DNA of 64,000 nucleotides from Serinicoccus chungangensis (GTDB lineage Bacteria > Actinomycetota > Actinomycetes > Actinomycetales > Dermatophilaceae): the NCBI RefSeq assembly GCF_006337125.1, contig NZ_CP040887.1, positions 3,224,001-3,288,000 on the forward strand, written 5' to 3'. Position numbers and translations under genes: made by a program. Shown here in pieces: positions 23,982 to 32,362 of the stretch. Numbering within the stretch: position 1 is the stretch's first letter; every line of letters begins with the position of its first letter. The notes under the pieces are model-generated. The model did no database searches, was not told where the DNA came from, and saw nothing but the letters and a program-made list of their open reading frames with translations.

Positions 23982-24761
23982 GTGAGCACGCTGGAGCAGG
24001 CGCGTCGCGCCGTGTACGACGTCGACCCCACCGTCCGTCAGAAGGCGGCGGTGTACCTGGGCACCCACGGGGAGGAGTCGCTGACGCCGGAGCTGGTGGC
24101 GCTGCTCGTCGCCGAGCCGGACTTCTTCGTCCGGGAGACCCTGACCTGGGCGGTCGTGCGCCGCCCCGCGGCCGCGCTGCCGCACTTGGTCGAGGCGCTG
24201 GGCGGGGCCCCGGAGGCGAGGGTCCAGGTGCTGCACGCCCTGAGCAAGATCCAGGCCCCGGAGGCCGTGCCGCACATCCTGCCGTTCGCCGACGACGCGG
24301 ACCACCGGGTGGCGATGAAGGCCTGGTGGGCCCTGGGCCGCACCGGCACCGCCGAGGCGGCGCCCGCCCTCCTGCCCCACCTCGGGCAGGGCGGCGAGGA
24401 GCAGCAGCGCGAGCTCGCGCGGGCCTTCGAGCAGCTGGGCGAGCCGGGGGTGCCCGGGCTGGCGGAGGCGGTGGCCGACGGCGACGGCGCCGTCCGGCGC
24501 CACGCGGCCCAGACCCTCGTCCTCGTCGGCGACCCCGCCGCCCGCCCGGCCGCGCCCCCCCTGGCCGCCATGGCCGAGACCGACGAGAAGGACAACGCCC
24601 TGGTGGCGCTGGAGGCGCTGGCCGCCCTGGACGAGCCGTGCGTCGAGCCGGCCCTGGAGCGTCTGCGCGACGGGGACGACCGGTTCCGCTCGATGACCGC
24701 GCAGTGGCTGCTCACCGACCGCGCCGAGCGCGGGCTGGGCGGGGCCGCACGGGGCGACTGA
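23982..24761 (+). CDS. HEAT-repeat (PBS-lyase type) domain protein
   Basis: 259 residues from a GTG preceded by AGGAGAGAG. Repeated two-helix units are visible: VRQKAAVYLGTHG, VRETLTWAVVRRPAAALPHL, VAMKAWWALGRTGTAEAAPA, VRRHAAQTLVLVGDPAARPA, ALVALEALAALDEPCVEPAL. This is an alpha-solenoid scaffold for protein binding; the role is unknown. The promoter looks MerR-controlled, suggesting induction by a small-molecule, metal or redox signal. Confidence 0.8.
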   Translation: MSTLEQARRAVYDVDPTVRQKAAVYLGTHGEESLTPELVALLVAEPDFFVRETLTWAVVRRPAAALPHLVEALGGAPEARVQVLHALSKIQAPEAVPHILPFADDADHRVAMKAWWALGRTGTAEAAPALLPHLGQGGEEQQRELARAFEQLGEPGVPGLAEAVADGDGAVRRHAAQTLVLVGDPAARPAAPPLAAMAETDEKDNALVALEALAALDEPCVEPALERLRDGDDRFRSMTAQWLLTDRAERGLGGAARGD

Positions 24762-24845
24762 CGGCATACCCCGGCCGCCCGGGCGTCGCCGTCGCCACGC
24801 GCGGCGTCCGGTCGGCGAGGGCCCAGGACTGTCGGCGCGTGCGCC

Positions 24846-24851
24846 TACGGT
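24846..24851 (+). promoter_or_regulatory. -10 box of a leaderless promoter (AAA ATPase gene)
   Basis: TACGGT ends seven bases before the ATG at 24859. Confidence 0.6.
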
Positions 24852-24858
24852 GGCCGCC

Positions 24859-26082
24859 ATGTACGCGACGGTCGCCGTCCACGGCTACCGCTCGCTCCGC
24901 GACGTGGTGCTGCCGCTCGGGCGGCTGACCGTCGTCACCGGGGCGAACGGGTCGGGCAAGAGCAGCCTCTACCGCGCCCTGCGCCTGCTCGGGGCCTGCG
25001 GTCGGGGGGAGGCGGTCCGCGCCCTCGCGCAGGAGGGCGGTCTGGCCTCGGCGCTGTGGGCCGGGCCGGAGTCGCTCGCGCAGGCTCGCCGCGGCCACGA
25101 GGTGCAGGGGACCTCGCGCTCCGGCCCGGTCGGCGTCCGCCTCGGGGTCGGCGGCGCCGGGCCCGACCTGTCCTACCTCGTCGACCTCGGCATCCCCGTG
25201 CAGGGGGGCTCGGCCTTCGACCGCGACCCGGAGCTGAAGCGCGAGGCGGTGTGGCGGGGGCCGGTCATGCGACCGGCGACCCTGGCCGCCCGACGCCGGC
25301 ACCAGGCGGTCGAGCTGCGCGACGAGGACGGCCGGTGGGACACGGCGCCGGTGTCGGTGCCGCCGTGGTCCAGCATGCTCACCGACGTCGTCGACCCGCT
25401 CGAGGCGCCGGAGCTCTGGGCGGTCCGGAAGGAGCTGCGCACGTGGCGGTTCTACGACGGCTTCCGGGTCGATGCCGGGGCGCCGGCCCGACGGCCGCAG
25501 GTCGGCACCCGGACGTGGGCGCTGGCGGAGGACGGCGCCGACCTCGCGGCTGCCCTCCAAACGATCCGTGAGGACTCCGGGGCCGAGCTGACCGCGGCCG
25601 TCGAGGACGCCTTCGACGGGGCCCGGCTGGACATCGCGGTGACCGACGGGCTCTTCGACGTGGCGCTGCACCAGCCCGGCATGCTGCGACCGCTGCGCTC
25701 CGCCGAGCTGTCCGACGGCACGCTGCGCTACCTGCTCTGGCTCGCCGCCCTGCTCACCCCGGTGCCGCCACGGCTGCTGGCCCTCAACGAGCCCGAGACC
25801 AGCCTGCACCCGAGCCTCGTCGCGCCGCTGGCGCGGGCGGTGGTGCGGGCGTCCCGCCGCGCGCAGGTCGTGCTGGTGACCCACTCCGAGCCCATGGTCG
25901 AGGCGCTCGCCGCTGCGGTGCGCGACGCCGACGGCCTCGACGCCGACCCGCGCGACCTGGAGACCGACCCCGGCGAGGTGCCGGCGATGTGCGTGCACGG
26001 GCTGGCCAAGGACCTCGGCGAGACCCGCGTGGTGGGGCAGGGGATGCTGTCGACGCCCAGCTGGGAGTGGGGCCGCCGCTGA
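24859..26082 (+). CDS. AAA_21-type ATPase (OLD/RecF-like, SMC-related)
   Basis: 407 residues. GANGSGKSSLYRALRLLG is the Walker A at about residue 33; LSDGTLRYLLWLAALL is the ABC-like signature; LLALNEPETSLHPSLVAPLA is the Walker B with asparagine before the glutamate, a form common in this family; VTHSEPMVEAL is the H-loop. Members occur in DNA repair, in phage defence and as orphan ATPases. No nuclease (TOPRIM) domain follows, so it is not a full OLD protein. It stands alone and its function is open. Confidence 0.83.
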   Translation: MYATVAVHGYRSLRDVVLPLGRLTVVTGANGSGKSSLYRALRLLGACGRGEAVRALAQEGGLASALWAGPESLAQARRGHEVQGTSRSGPVGVRLGVGGAGPDLSYLVDLGIPVQGGSAFDRDPELKREAVWRGPVMRPATLAARRRHQAVELRDEDGRWDTAPVSVPPWSSMLTDVVDPLEAPELWAVRKELRTWRFYDGFRVDAGAPARRPQVGTRTWALAEDGADLAAALQTIREDSGAELTAAVEDAFDGARLDIAVTDGLFDVALHQPGMLRPLRSAELSDGTLRYLLWLAALLTPVPPRLLALNEPETSLHPSLVAPLARAVVRASRRAQVVLVTHSEPMVEALAAAVRDADGLDADPRDLETDPGEVPAMCVHGLAKDLGETRVVGQGMLSTPSWEWGRR

Positions 26083-26089
26083 TCCCGGG

Positions 26090-26914
26090 TCAGGGGGCCG
26101 GGGGCACGACCGGGCCGAGCTGGGGTCGCTTCGGCACCCTGTCGTCGCCCGAGCTCTCCCGCCGGATCCGGCGACGGATCCACGGACGCAGGTGGGTCGC
26201 CACCCACTCGCGGTCGGCCTGCAACGACTCGATCCGCCCCAGCGGGGGTGCCGGGTCCAGCGGCGTGACCCAGTCCTCGTCCTGCTCCAGCCCCAGGGTC
26301 CACAACGCCTGCGCGGCGATCCGGGTGTGCCCCTCGCTGCTGAAGTGGATGCGGTCCGGCCCCCACATGCGGGCGTCGTGCAGGGCACGCAGCGTGTAGA
26401 TGTCGACGACGAAGGACCCGGTGCGCTGCCCGACGGCCCACAGGTTGGCGGTGTACTCGGCCATCCGCGGGTGCACCCGGTTGACCAGCGGCGCCCAGGA
26501 CACGTCCGGTGCGGTGACGAGCAGCACGTCGGCGCCGGTCTCCCGGACCTGCGCCACCGCCCCCTCCAGACGGTCCATGACGGCGCGCATCGACACCCGT
26601 GGGCGGAGCACGTCGTTGCCCCCGGCGGACAGGCTCACCAGGTCGGGGTGGAGGGCCAGCGCGGCGGGCAGCTGCTCGCTGACGACGGCGTCGATGAGGC
26701 GCCCGCGGATGGCCAGGTTGGCGTAGCCGAAGGGCGCGCCCAGCGCGTCGTTGCGGGCGGCGAGGGCGGCAGCCACCCGGTCGGCCCAGCCGACGTAGCG
26801 GTCCTCGGTCGGGGCGGACGCGTCGGGATCGACCAGACCCTCGGTGAACGAGTCCCCCAGGGCCACGAAGCGCTCCCAGACGCGCGGCTGCGGTGCGTCA
26901 GGTCGGGCGGGCAT
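26090..26914 (-). CDS. SGNH/GDSL hydrolase
   Basis: 274 residues. Block I is VALGDSFTEG with the nucleophile serine, block III SLSAGGNDVLRP supplies the oxyanion asparagine, and block V DRIHFSSEGH gives the Asp-x-x-His of the catalytic site. No signal peptide, so probably intracellular; esterase or deacylase activity on an unknown substrate. TATCCT (26921-26926, minus strand) sits six bases before the ATG. Confidence 0.87.
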   Translation of the reverse strand: MPARPDAPQPRVWERFVALGDSFTEGLVDPDASAPTEDRYVGWADRVAAALAARNDALGAPFGYANLAIRGRLIDAVVSEQLPAALALHPDLVSLSAGGNDVLRPRVSMRAVMDRLEGAVAQVRETGADVLLVTAPDVSWAPLVNRVHPRMAEYTANLWAVGQRTGSFVVDIYTLRALHDARMWGPDRIHFSSEGHTRIAAQALWTLGLEQDEDWVTPLDPAPPLGRIESLQADREWVATHLRPWIRRRIRRESSGDDRVPKRPQLGPVVPPAP

Positions 26915-26920
26915 ACCTGC

Positions 26921-26926
26921 AGGATA
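26921..26926 (-). promoter_or_regulatory. -10 box of a leaderless promoter (SGNH gene)
   Basis: TATCCT on the minus strand, six bases before the ATG at 26914. Confidence 0.6.
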
Positions 26927-27040
26927 GGGAACCCGTGGCGCCGAGGGGGCGACCGTGCCGGTGATGTCGCGACGTGGGTGACGTCGCCGCGTCGGTCAGG
27001 TCGCTGCGCCTCCGGGTCGGCGCACCACGCCGGGGACGCG

Positions 27041-27075
27041 GACGCCCGGCCGGCCACGAGGGCCGACCGGGCGTC
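27041..27075 (-). terminator. Terminator of the HU gene
   Basis: Arms of 15 bases (27041-27055 and 27061-27075) match at 14 positions around a five-base loop. The hairpin lies 20 bases past the HU stop codon. Confidence 0.85.
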
Positions 27076-27094
27076 ACGCAGGAGGAGCCTCAGC

Positions 27095-27367
27095 TCAGGA
27101 GACGCGCTCCTTGAGCTTGGAGCCGGCCTTGAACGCCGGCGCCTTGCTCGCGGCGATCTGGATCTCCTCGCCGGTCTGCGGGTTGCGGCCGGTGCGGGCC
27201 GAGCGCTCGCGGACCTCGAAGGTGCCGAAGCCGGGGAGGGAGACCTTCTCGCCCTTGGCGAGCTCGGCGGAGATGGCCTCGAGGACGGAGTTGACGACCT
27301 TGTCGGCGGCGGCCTGGGTCATGCCCGCCTCGCGCGCGACGGCCTCGACGATAACCTTCTTGCTCAT
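27095..27367 (-). CDS. hup: HU-family nucleoid DNA-binding protein
   Basis: 90 residues, the standard HU length. MSKKVIVEAVAREAGMTQAA opens the dimerisation helices; LPGFGTFEVRERSARTGRNP followed by QTGEEIQIAASKAPAFKAG is the DNA-binding arm signature with the conserved proline. It bends and compacts DNA as a dimer. It lacks the long lysine-rich C-terminal tail found on the main HU of many actinobacteria (Hlp/HupB), so it is the short type. Monocistronic with a strong terminator; AAAGG precedes the ATG. Confidence 0.95.
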   Translation of the reverse strand: MSKKVIVEAVAREAGMTQAAADKVVNSVLEAISAELAKGEKVSLPGFGTFEVRERSARTGRNPQTGEEIQIAASKAPAFKAGSKLKERVS

Positions 27368-27403
27368 AGTGACAGCCTTTCGTAGAGCCAATGGATCGGC
27401 CAC

Positions 27404-27434
27404 ACCGTAGGCAGACCATCGCGCGTTTTGCCAA
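27404..27434 (-). promoter_or_regulatory. Probable promoter of the HU gene
   Basis: On the minus strand TTGGCA (27429-27434) and TACGGT (27404-27409) are separated by 19 bases, upstream of a leader of about 35 bases. Spacing is slightly long. Confidence 0.45.
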
Positions 27435-27527
27435 CTACGAAGCCCGGCGCGTCGCGGAATTCCGCGTCCTGACGGGGTGTCGGACCCCCGCCCCGGCGAC
27501 CTCCGGGCGGCCGGTCGACCGGGCGCC

Positions 27528-27533
27528 TAGGCT
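27528..27533 (+). promoter_or_regulatory. -10 box of a leaderless promoter (membrane protein gene)
   Basis: TAGGCT ends seven bases before the GTG at 27541. Confidence 0.6.
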
Positions 27534-27540
27534 TGGGACC

Positions 27541-28071
27541 GTGATCCACCCCTACCGCATCGGCAGCATCATCGGCCTCGTCGGTGCCACCGTCTTCGTC
27601 CTCGTCAACCGGGGGTCCCTCCCCGGGGCGTGGCCGGCGGTGGCCCTGGTCGCCTACCTCGTCGCGGTGGCGTTCTACGTCTGGGCGGTCTGGGTGCGCC
27701 CCGCCTCGCACCTCCCGGCCGGGCAGCCGCCGCGCCGGCGCGCCGGCCTGGTCTACCTGGCGTCGGTGGCCGGCATGCTCCTGGTCTTCGCCCTCGGTCG
27801 CCTCGTGCTCGCCCAGGCCGACCGCGAGGAGCTCATGCCCGCGCTGGTGGCCGCGGGTGTCGGCCTGCACTTCATCCCCTTCGCCGCAGCCTTCCGGGCG
27901 CCTGTGTTCCTCACCCTGGGGTGGCTGCTCGCCGGCATCGGGGTCGTCGGTCTCGTCGTCGGCTGGCTCGGCGCGGGTGCCGTCGCCGCGGCTGCGGCCG
28001 CCGTCACCGCCGGCGTCGTGATGCTGGTCGTCATGGCCGTCGGGGCGCTCGTGGGTCGCGGCGCGTCGTGA
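27541..28071 (+). CDS. Small integral membrane protein, unknown function
   Basis: 176 residues with about five hydrophobic helices (for example IIGLVGATVFVLVNRG, AVALVAYLVAVAFYVWAVWV, GAVAAAAAAVTAGVVMLVVM). I do not recognise the family. It starts from a leaderless GTG, and the cobC gene begins inside its stop codon (GTGA overlap), so the two are translationally coupled and it may have a role tied to the cobalamin block; that link is only positional. Confidence 0.72.
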   Translation: MIHPYRIGSIIGLVGATVFVLVNRGSLPGAWPAVALVAYLVAVAFYVWAVWVRPASHLPAGQPPRRRAGLVYLASVAGMLLVFALGRLVLAQADREELMPALVAAGVGLHFIPFAAAFRAPVFLTLGWLLAGIGVVGLVVGWLGAGAVAAAAAAVTAGVVMLVVMAVGALVGRGAS

Positions 28072-28976
28072 CGGCGCGGAGGCCGTCGCTCCCGCCCGCG
28101 GGGGCGCACGGCGGCGACGGGCCGGCGGTGGCCCGCGCGCTGGGCCTGGACCCGGCCGACCTGCTCGACCTCAGCCAGACCATGAACCCGCTCGCGCCGC
28201 CGGTGGCGCCCATGCTGGAGCGGCACCTGGACGCGCTGGGCCACTACCCCGACCCGACGGCGGCGACCCGTGCGCTCGCGGCGGCCCTCGGGGTGGACGC
28301 GGAGCGGCTGCTGCTCACCAACGGGGGCAGCGAGGCGATCCACCTCGTCGCGGCCGAGCTGGGCGGGGGCGTGCGCAGCGAGCCCGACTTCGGCCTGCAC
28401 CCCCGCTCCCCCGACGGCCCGCGCTGGCGCAGCGACCCGCACAGCCCCAGCGGCCACCTGGCCGGTCCGGACGAGCGGGCCGACGTGTGGGACGAGGCGT
28501 TCTACGCGCTCGCCACCGGCCGGTGGACCGCCGGGCGCGACCGTGCCGCGGCGACGGTCGGCTCCCTCACCAAGACCTTCGCCTGCCCCGGGCTCCGCCT
28601 CGGGTACGTCGTAGCCGACGCCGACCTCGTGGCCCGGCTCCGGGCCCGCCAGCCGCACTGGTCGGTGAGCAGCCTCGCCCTCGCCGTGCTGCCCGACCTG
28701 CTCGCCGCCGCCGACCTGCCGAGGTGGGCGGACGGCATACGGTCGCTGCGCGGGGAGCTCGTGGACCTCCTCACCGCGCACGGTCTGACCGTGGACGCGG
28801 GCGACGCACCCTGGGTGCTCGTGCACCGGGCGGGACTGCGCGAGACGCTGGCGCCGCACGGTGTCCTCGTCCGCGACTGCACGAGCTTCGGCATGCCCGG
28901 CGTCGCCCGCGTCGCCGTCCCGGACGCCGACGGGCTGACGCGGCTGGGGCGGGCGCTCGACGCACCGCCCGCCTGA
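28068..28976 (+). CDS. cobC: L-threonine-O-3-phosphate decarboxylase (CobC/CobD type)
   Basis: 302 residues, rather compact for the family (often about 350). AHGGDGPAVARALGLDPADL with LDLSQTMNP is the N-terminal signature of this branch, TNGGSEAIHLVAAEL the PLP phosphate region and GSLTKTFACPGLRLGYVVAD holds the PLP lysine. It would decarboxylate threonine phosphate to aminopropanol phosphate, the linker added by CobD in cobalamin assembly. It lies upstream of the riboswitch and so is transcribed separately from the main block, together with the membrane protein before it. Confidence 0.83.
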   Translation: MTARRPSLPPAGAHGGDGPAVARALGLDPADLLDLSQTMNPLAPPVAPMLERHLDALGHYPDPTAATRALAAALGVDAERLLLTNGGSEAIHLVAAELGGGVRSEPDFGLHPRSPDGPRWRSDPHSPSGHLAGPDERADVWDEAFYALATGRWTAGRDRAAATVGSLTKTFACPGLRLGYVVADADLVARLRARQPHWSVSSLALAVLPDLLAAADLPRWADGIRSLRGELVDLLTAHGLTVDAGDAPWVLVHRAGLRETLAPHGVLVRDCTSFGMPGVARVAVPDADGLTRLGRALDAPPA

Positions 28977-28986
28977 CCCGACGCAC

Positions 28987-29096
28987 GCCCGGAGCGGACC
29001 GACCGCACGTCCGGTGCGGTCCGAGCACGCGTCCGGTGCGGTCCGAGCACGCGTCCGGTGCGGACCGCTCGAACGTCCGGTGCGGGGAGGGGGCCG
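28987..29096. repeat. 22-bp-period tandem array, four to five units
   Basis: GTCCGGTGCGG recurs at 29009, 29031, 29053 and 29075, exactly 22 bases apart, with a weaker unit at 28987. The unit is GTCCGGTGCGGTCCGAGCAC plus two bases. It is the reverse complement of the core of the array at 1589-1764 and has the same period. It separates cobC from the cobalamin riboswitch and may end the cobC transcript. Confidence 0.85.
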
Positions 29097-29103
29097 GGTG
29101 GCG

Positions 29104-29240
29104 TAGGCTGGCGCGCGTCGTGCAGACGAAGTCCGGTGAGAACCCGGCACTGTCCCGCAACGGTGGAGTCGCCTGAGCCCTTCTTCGAGGAGGCGTGTGG
29201 CGGCCGAGTCCGGTCGAACTGCCCGGCGATCCGACACCAC
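29104..29240 (+). ncRNA. Cobalamin riboswitch
   Basis: The conserved core GTCCGGTGAGAACCCGGCAC followed by TGTCCCGCAACGGT (29131-29164) is the typical adenosylcobalamin riboswitch junction; the second conserved part is CGAGTCCGGTCGAACTGCCC (29205-29224). TAGGCT at 29104 can serve as -10. It precedes btuF, so cobalamin should shut off uptake and salvage expression. Boundaries are approximate, and the exact expression platform (terminator or ribosome-site masking) in 29240-29320 was not resolved. Confidence 0.85.
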
Positions 29241-29327
29241 ATGCCCTCGAGGACCCAGGGCCGGTTCGGACGGCGGACGCCCGTCCCGTCGCTCGAGCGG
29301 AACCTCCCTCGATCGACAGGAGACACG

Positions 29328-30347
29328 ATGAGCATCCGTCCCCCCTTCCGCCTGGCCTGCGCCCTCGCGCTCGGCCTGACCCTCGCCGCCTGCGGCGGGG
29401 ACAGCACCGACGGCGCCTCCGAGGACACCGCGGCCGAGCAGACCGACGCCGGCTCCGAGGAGACCAGCGACGAGTCCGCCGCCTCCGAGGACATGGGCGA
29501 CGCCGCTGACGACCCGGCCGGCTTCCCGGTCACCGTCGACACCACCGCCGGCGAGGTGACCATCGAGGAGCAGCCGCAGCGGATCGTCTCGCTGTCCCCC
29601 TCCGCGACCGAGATCCTCTTCGCCATCGGTGCCGGCGACCAGGTGATCGCCGCCGACGCCTTCTCGACCTACCCGGAGGAGGCGCCGACGACCGACCTGT
29701 CCGGCTACGAGCCCAACGTCGAGGCCATCGCCGGCTACGAGCCCGACCTCGTCGTCATCTCCGGGGACACCTCGGACCTCACCGCCTCCCTCGAGGCCCT
29801 GGACATCCCGGTCATCGACAACCCCGCCCCGACGACGATCGAGGAGGGCTGGGACGGGATGGCCATGCTCGGCATCGCGACCGGCCACCCCGACGAGACC
29901 GCCGACACCGTGGCCGACCTGCGCCAGCAGGTCGAGGAGGCCTTCGCCGACGCGCCCGAGGGCGTGGAGGGCCTGCGGGTCTACCACGAGCTGGACGAGA
30001 CCTTCTTCTCCGCGAGCAGCAACAGCTTCATCGGCGACGTCTACGACCAGTTCGGCGCGGTCAACATCGCCGACGAGGCGGACGCCGACGGCACCGGCTA
30101 CCCGCAGCTGACCGAGGAGGCCATCATCGAGGCCGACCCGCAGCTCATCGTCATCACCGACCAGGTGTCCTACACCGCCGAGGACGTCGCGAACCGGCCG
30201 GGCTGGTCCGAGGTCGCCGCGGTGCAGAACGACAACATCGTCACCGTCTCGGCCGACATCTCCTCCCGGTGGGGCCCGCGCCTGCCGCAGCTGGTGAGCA
30301 CCCTGGCCGACGCCATGACGCAGGTGGACGAGCCCGCCAACGGCTGA
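29328..30347 (+). CDS. btuF: Cobalamin/corrinoid ABC transporter substrate-binding lipoprotein
   Basis: 339 residues. The lipobox LTLAACGG follows a signal sequence; an acidic linker of about 40 residues (many Glu, Asp, Ser) then leads to a BtuF/FhuD-type helical-backbone binding domain (PQRIVSLSPSATEILFAIGA; YEPNVEAIAGYEPDLVVISG). It captures corrinoids at the outer face of the membrane and hands them to the permease 12 bases downstream. The preceding cobalamin riboswitch supports the substrate. Strong AGGAGA ribosome site. Confidence 0.9.
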   Translation: MSIRPPFRLACALALGLTLAACGGDSTDGASEDTAAEQTDAGSEETSDESAASEDMGDAADDPAGFPVTVDTTAGEVTIEEQPQRIVSLSPSATEILFAIGAGDQVIAADAFSTYPEEAPTTDLSGYEPNVEAIAGYEPDLVVISGDTSDLTASLEALDIPVIDNPAPTTIEEGWDGMAMLGIATGHPDETADTVADLRQQVEEAFADAPEGVEGLRVYHELDETFFSASSNSFIGDVYDQFGAVNIADEADADGTGYPQLTEEAIIEADPQLIVITDQVSYTAEDVANRPGWSEVAAVQNDNIVTVSADISSRWGPRLPQLVSTLADAMTQVDEPANG

Positions 30348-30359
30348 CCCGGCACACCC

Positions 30360-31439
30360 ATGACGACCCGCACCCACGCGCCCACCGATGCGCTCGACGA
30401 GGCCGCCGACCGCGCCTTCCGGCTCTCGGTGCCCGCGCTGCTGGGCTGCACGGCCCTGCTGCTCCTCGCGATCCTGGCCTCGGCCACGCAGGGGGCGGCA
30501 GGGCTGCCGGTCGAGGGGGTGGTCCGGGCGCTCGTCGGGGCCCTGCCCGGGGTCGAGCTGACGCAGACGCTCACCACCGCCCAGGAGGCGGTGCTGTGGC
30601 AGATCCGGCTGCCGCGCACCATCCTCGCCGCGCTCGTCGGCGCGAGCCTGGCCATGGCGGGTGCGGGCTACCAGGGCGTGTTCCGCAACCCGCTGGCCGA
30701 CCCCTACCTGCTGGGCGTCTCGGCCGGGGCCGGGCTCGGGGCGGTCCTCGCGCTGGGCTTCGGGCTGGACCTGGCGTGGGGGCCGATCGCCGCGCTGCCG
30801 ATGGCCGCGTTCGTCGGGGCCGTGCTCGCGGTCGCCGGCTCGGTCCTGGTGGCGCGCGGCTCGTTCCGTGACCCGGCGACCCTGCTCCTGGCGGGGGTCG
30901 CGATGGCGGCGCTCTTCTCCGCCACCCAGACGTATGCCCTCACCCGGCTCGACGAGACCCGGGCCCGGGAGGTCCTCTCCTGGCTCTTCGGCCGGCTGGC
31001 GACGCACGGCTGGGGACCGGTCACGCTGCTGCTGCCCTACGTGCTGCTCGCGGGCGCGGTGCTGTGGCTGCACGCGCGGCACCTCGACGTGCTGCGGCTC
31101 GGCGACGACGAGGCCCGCTCGCTCGGCCTGTCCCCCGCGCGCTCCCGGCTCGTCGTGGTCGCCGCCGCGACGCTCATCACGGCGGCTGCCGTGTCGGTGA
31201 GCGGGCTCATCGCCTTCGTCGGGCTGGTCACGCCGCACCTGGTCCGGCTGCTCGTGGGCCACTCCTACCGGCTGGTCGTGCCGCTGTCGGCGATCCTCGG
31301 CGGGGCCTTCCTCGCGACCGTCGACATCGGCGCCCGCACCCTCGTCGCGCCGGCCGAGCTGCCGGTCGGCGTCATCACCGCCTTCGTCGGGGCCCCCTTC
31401 TTCTGCGTCGTCCTGTGGCGCCGGAAGGCCGACTCGTGA
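30360..31439 (+). CDS. btuC: Cobalamin ABC transporter permease (FecCD family)
   Basis: 359 residues with about ten helices. LPRTILAALVGASLAMAGAG, YQGVFRNPLADPYLLGVSAG and ISGLIAFVGLVTPHLVRLL-like blocks (VSGLIAFVGLVTPHLVRLLV) are diagnostic of BtuC/FecCD permeases. It forms the homodimeric channel. The ATPase gene starts inside its stop codon (GTGA). Confidence 0.92.
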   Translation: MTTRTHAPTDALDEAADRAFRLSVPALLGCTALLLLAILASATQGAAGLPVEGVVRALVGALPGVELTQTLTTAQEAVLWQIRLPRTILAALVGASLAMAGAGYQGVFRNPLADPYLLGVSAGAGLGAVLALGFGLDLAWGPIAALPMAAFVGAVLAVAGSVLVARGSFRDPATLLLAGVAMAALFSATQTYALTRLDETRAREVLSWLFGRLATHGWGPVTLLLPYVLLAGAVLWLHARHLDVLRLGDDEARSLGLSPARSRLVVVAAATLITAAAVSVSGLIAFVGLVTPHLVRLLVGHSYRLVVPLSAILGGAFLATVDIGARTLVAPAELPVGVITAFVGAPFFCVVLWRRKADS

Positions 31440-32362
31440 CCACCCACCGCCTGCACCCCGCCCACGCCCTGCGCGCCCGCGACGTCCGCGTCTCCTTCGG
31501 CGGCACGGAGGTGGTCGCCGGGGTCGACCTCGACCTGCGGGCCGGCGAGTGGCTCGGCCTCATCGGGCCCAACGGCTCGGGCAAGTCGACCTTCCTGCGC
31601 TCTCTCGTGCGGCTCGTGCCGCGCACCGGCACCGTGGAGCGGGGCGACGGCACCCCGCCCGGCCCCACCGACCTCTCGCTCATGCCGCAGTCGCCCGAGC
31701 TGCCGCCGGGGATGCCGGTGGTCGAGTACGTCCTCCTCGGTCGCACCGCCCACCTCGGCTGGCTGTCCATGGAGTCGCGCGCCGACCGGCGCATCGCCAC
31801 CGACGTGCTGCGCCGCCTCGGGCTCGCGTCCTTCGCCGGCCGCCCGGTCCGCAGCCTGTCCGGCGGGGAGGCGCAGCGGGTCGTCATCGCCCGCGCCCTG
31901 GTGCAGCAGAGCCCGGTCCTGCTGCTCGACGAGCCCACCAGCGCCCTCGACGTGGGCCACCAGGTCGAGGTGCTCGAGCTCGTCGACGAGCTGCGCCGCG
32001 AGGACGGCCTGACCGTGGTGGCGGCCATGCACGACCTCGGGATGGCGGCGCGCTACGCCGACCGCCTCCTCCTCCTCGAGCGCGGCGCCCCGGTGGCGCT
32101 CGGCACCCCCGACGAGGTCCTCGAGGACACCCTGCTCAGCCGGGTCTACCACCACCCGGTGCGCGTCCACCGGCTCGACGGCCACCTCGTCGTGCTGCCG
32201 CAGGCGCGGGCACCGCATACCCCGGCCTCGGCGCCGATCCCCCTGCTGGAGCCGTCCACCCCGTCCTCACCCCGTTCTGGACGTAGGAATGTGGGCGACG
32301 GGTCCCAGAAACCTAGGTCCACCAACCCCCGCCCGGCGGGGGCCACCGAGGAGGTCTCATGA
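31436..32362 (+). CDS. btuD: Cobalamin ABC transporter ATPase
   Basis: 308 residues. Walker A is GPNGSGKSTFLRSL, the signature LSGGEAQRVVIARAL, Walker B LLLDEPTSALDVGHQ and the H-loop AAMHDLGMAARYAD. The last about 50 residues after VLPQARAPH are a low-complexity extension not needed for the ATPase fold. Start is the GTG at 31436 that overlaps the permease stop. It powers corrinoid import; the next gene overlaps its end by four bases. Confidence 0.92.
   Translation: MTTHRLHPAHALRARDVRVSFGGTEVVAGVDLDLRAGEWLGLIGPNGSGKSTFLRSLVRLVPRTGTVERGDGTPPGPTDLSLMPQSPELPPGMPVVEYVLLGRTAHLGWLSMESRADRRIATDVLRRLGLASFAGRPVRSLSGGEAQRVVIARALVQQSPVLLLDEPTSALDVGHQVEVLELVDELRREDGLTVVAAMHDLGMAARYADRLLLLERGAPVALGTPDEVLEDTLLSRVYHHPVRVHRLDGHLVVLPQARAPHTPASAPIPLLEPSTPSSPRSGRRNVGDGSQKPRSTNPRPAGATEEVS

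Noticed and set aside
24859..26082. OLD-family anti-phage nuclease
   Set aside because: The ATPase half is present but no TOPRIM nuclease domain or UvrD-like partner follows, so a defence role cannot be supported.
27753..31262. A 1169-codon minus-strand open frame across the cobalamin genes
   Set aside because: It runs antisense to cobC, btuF and btuC and across the riboswitch. The product has no domain and shows GC-skewed shadow composition.
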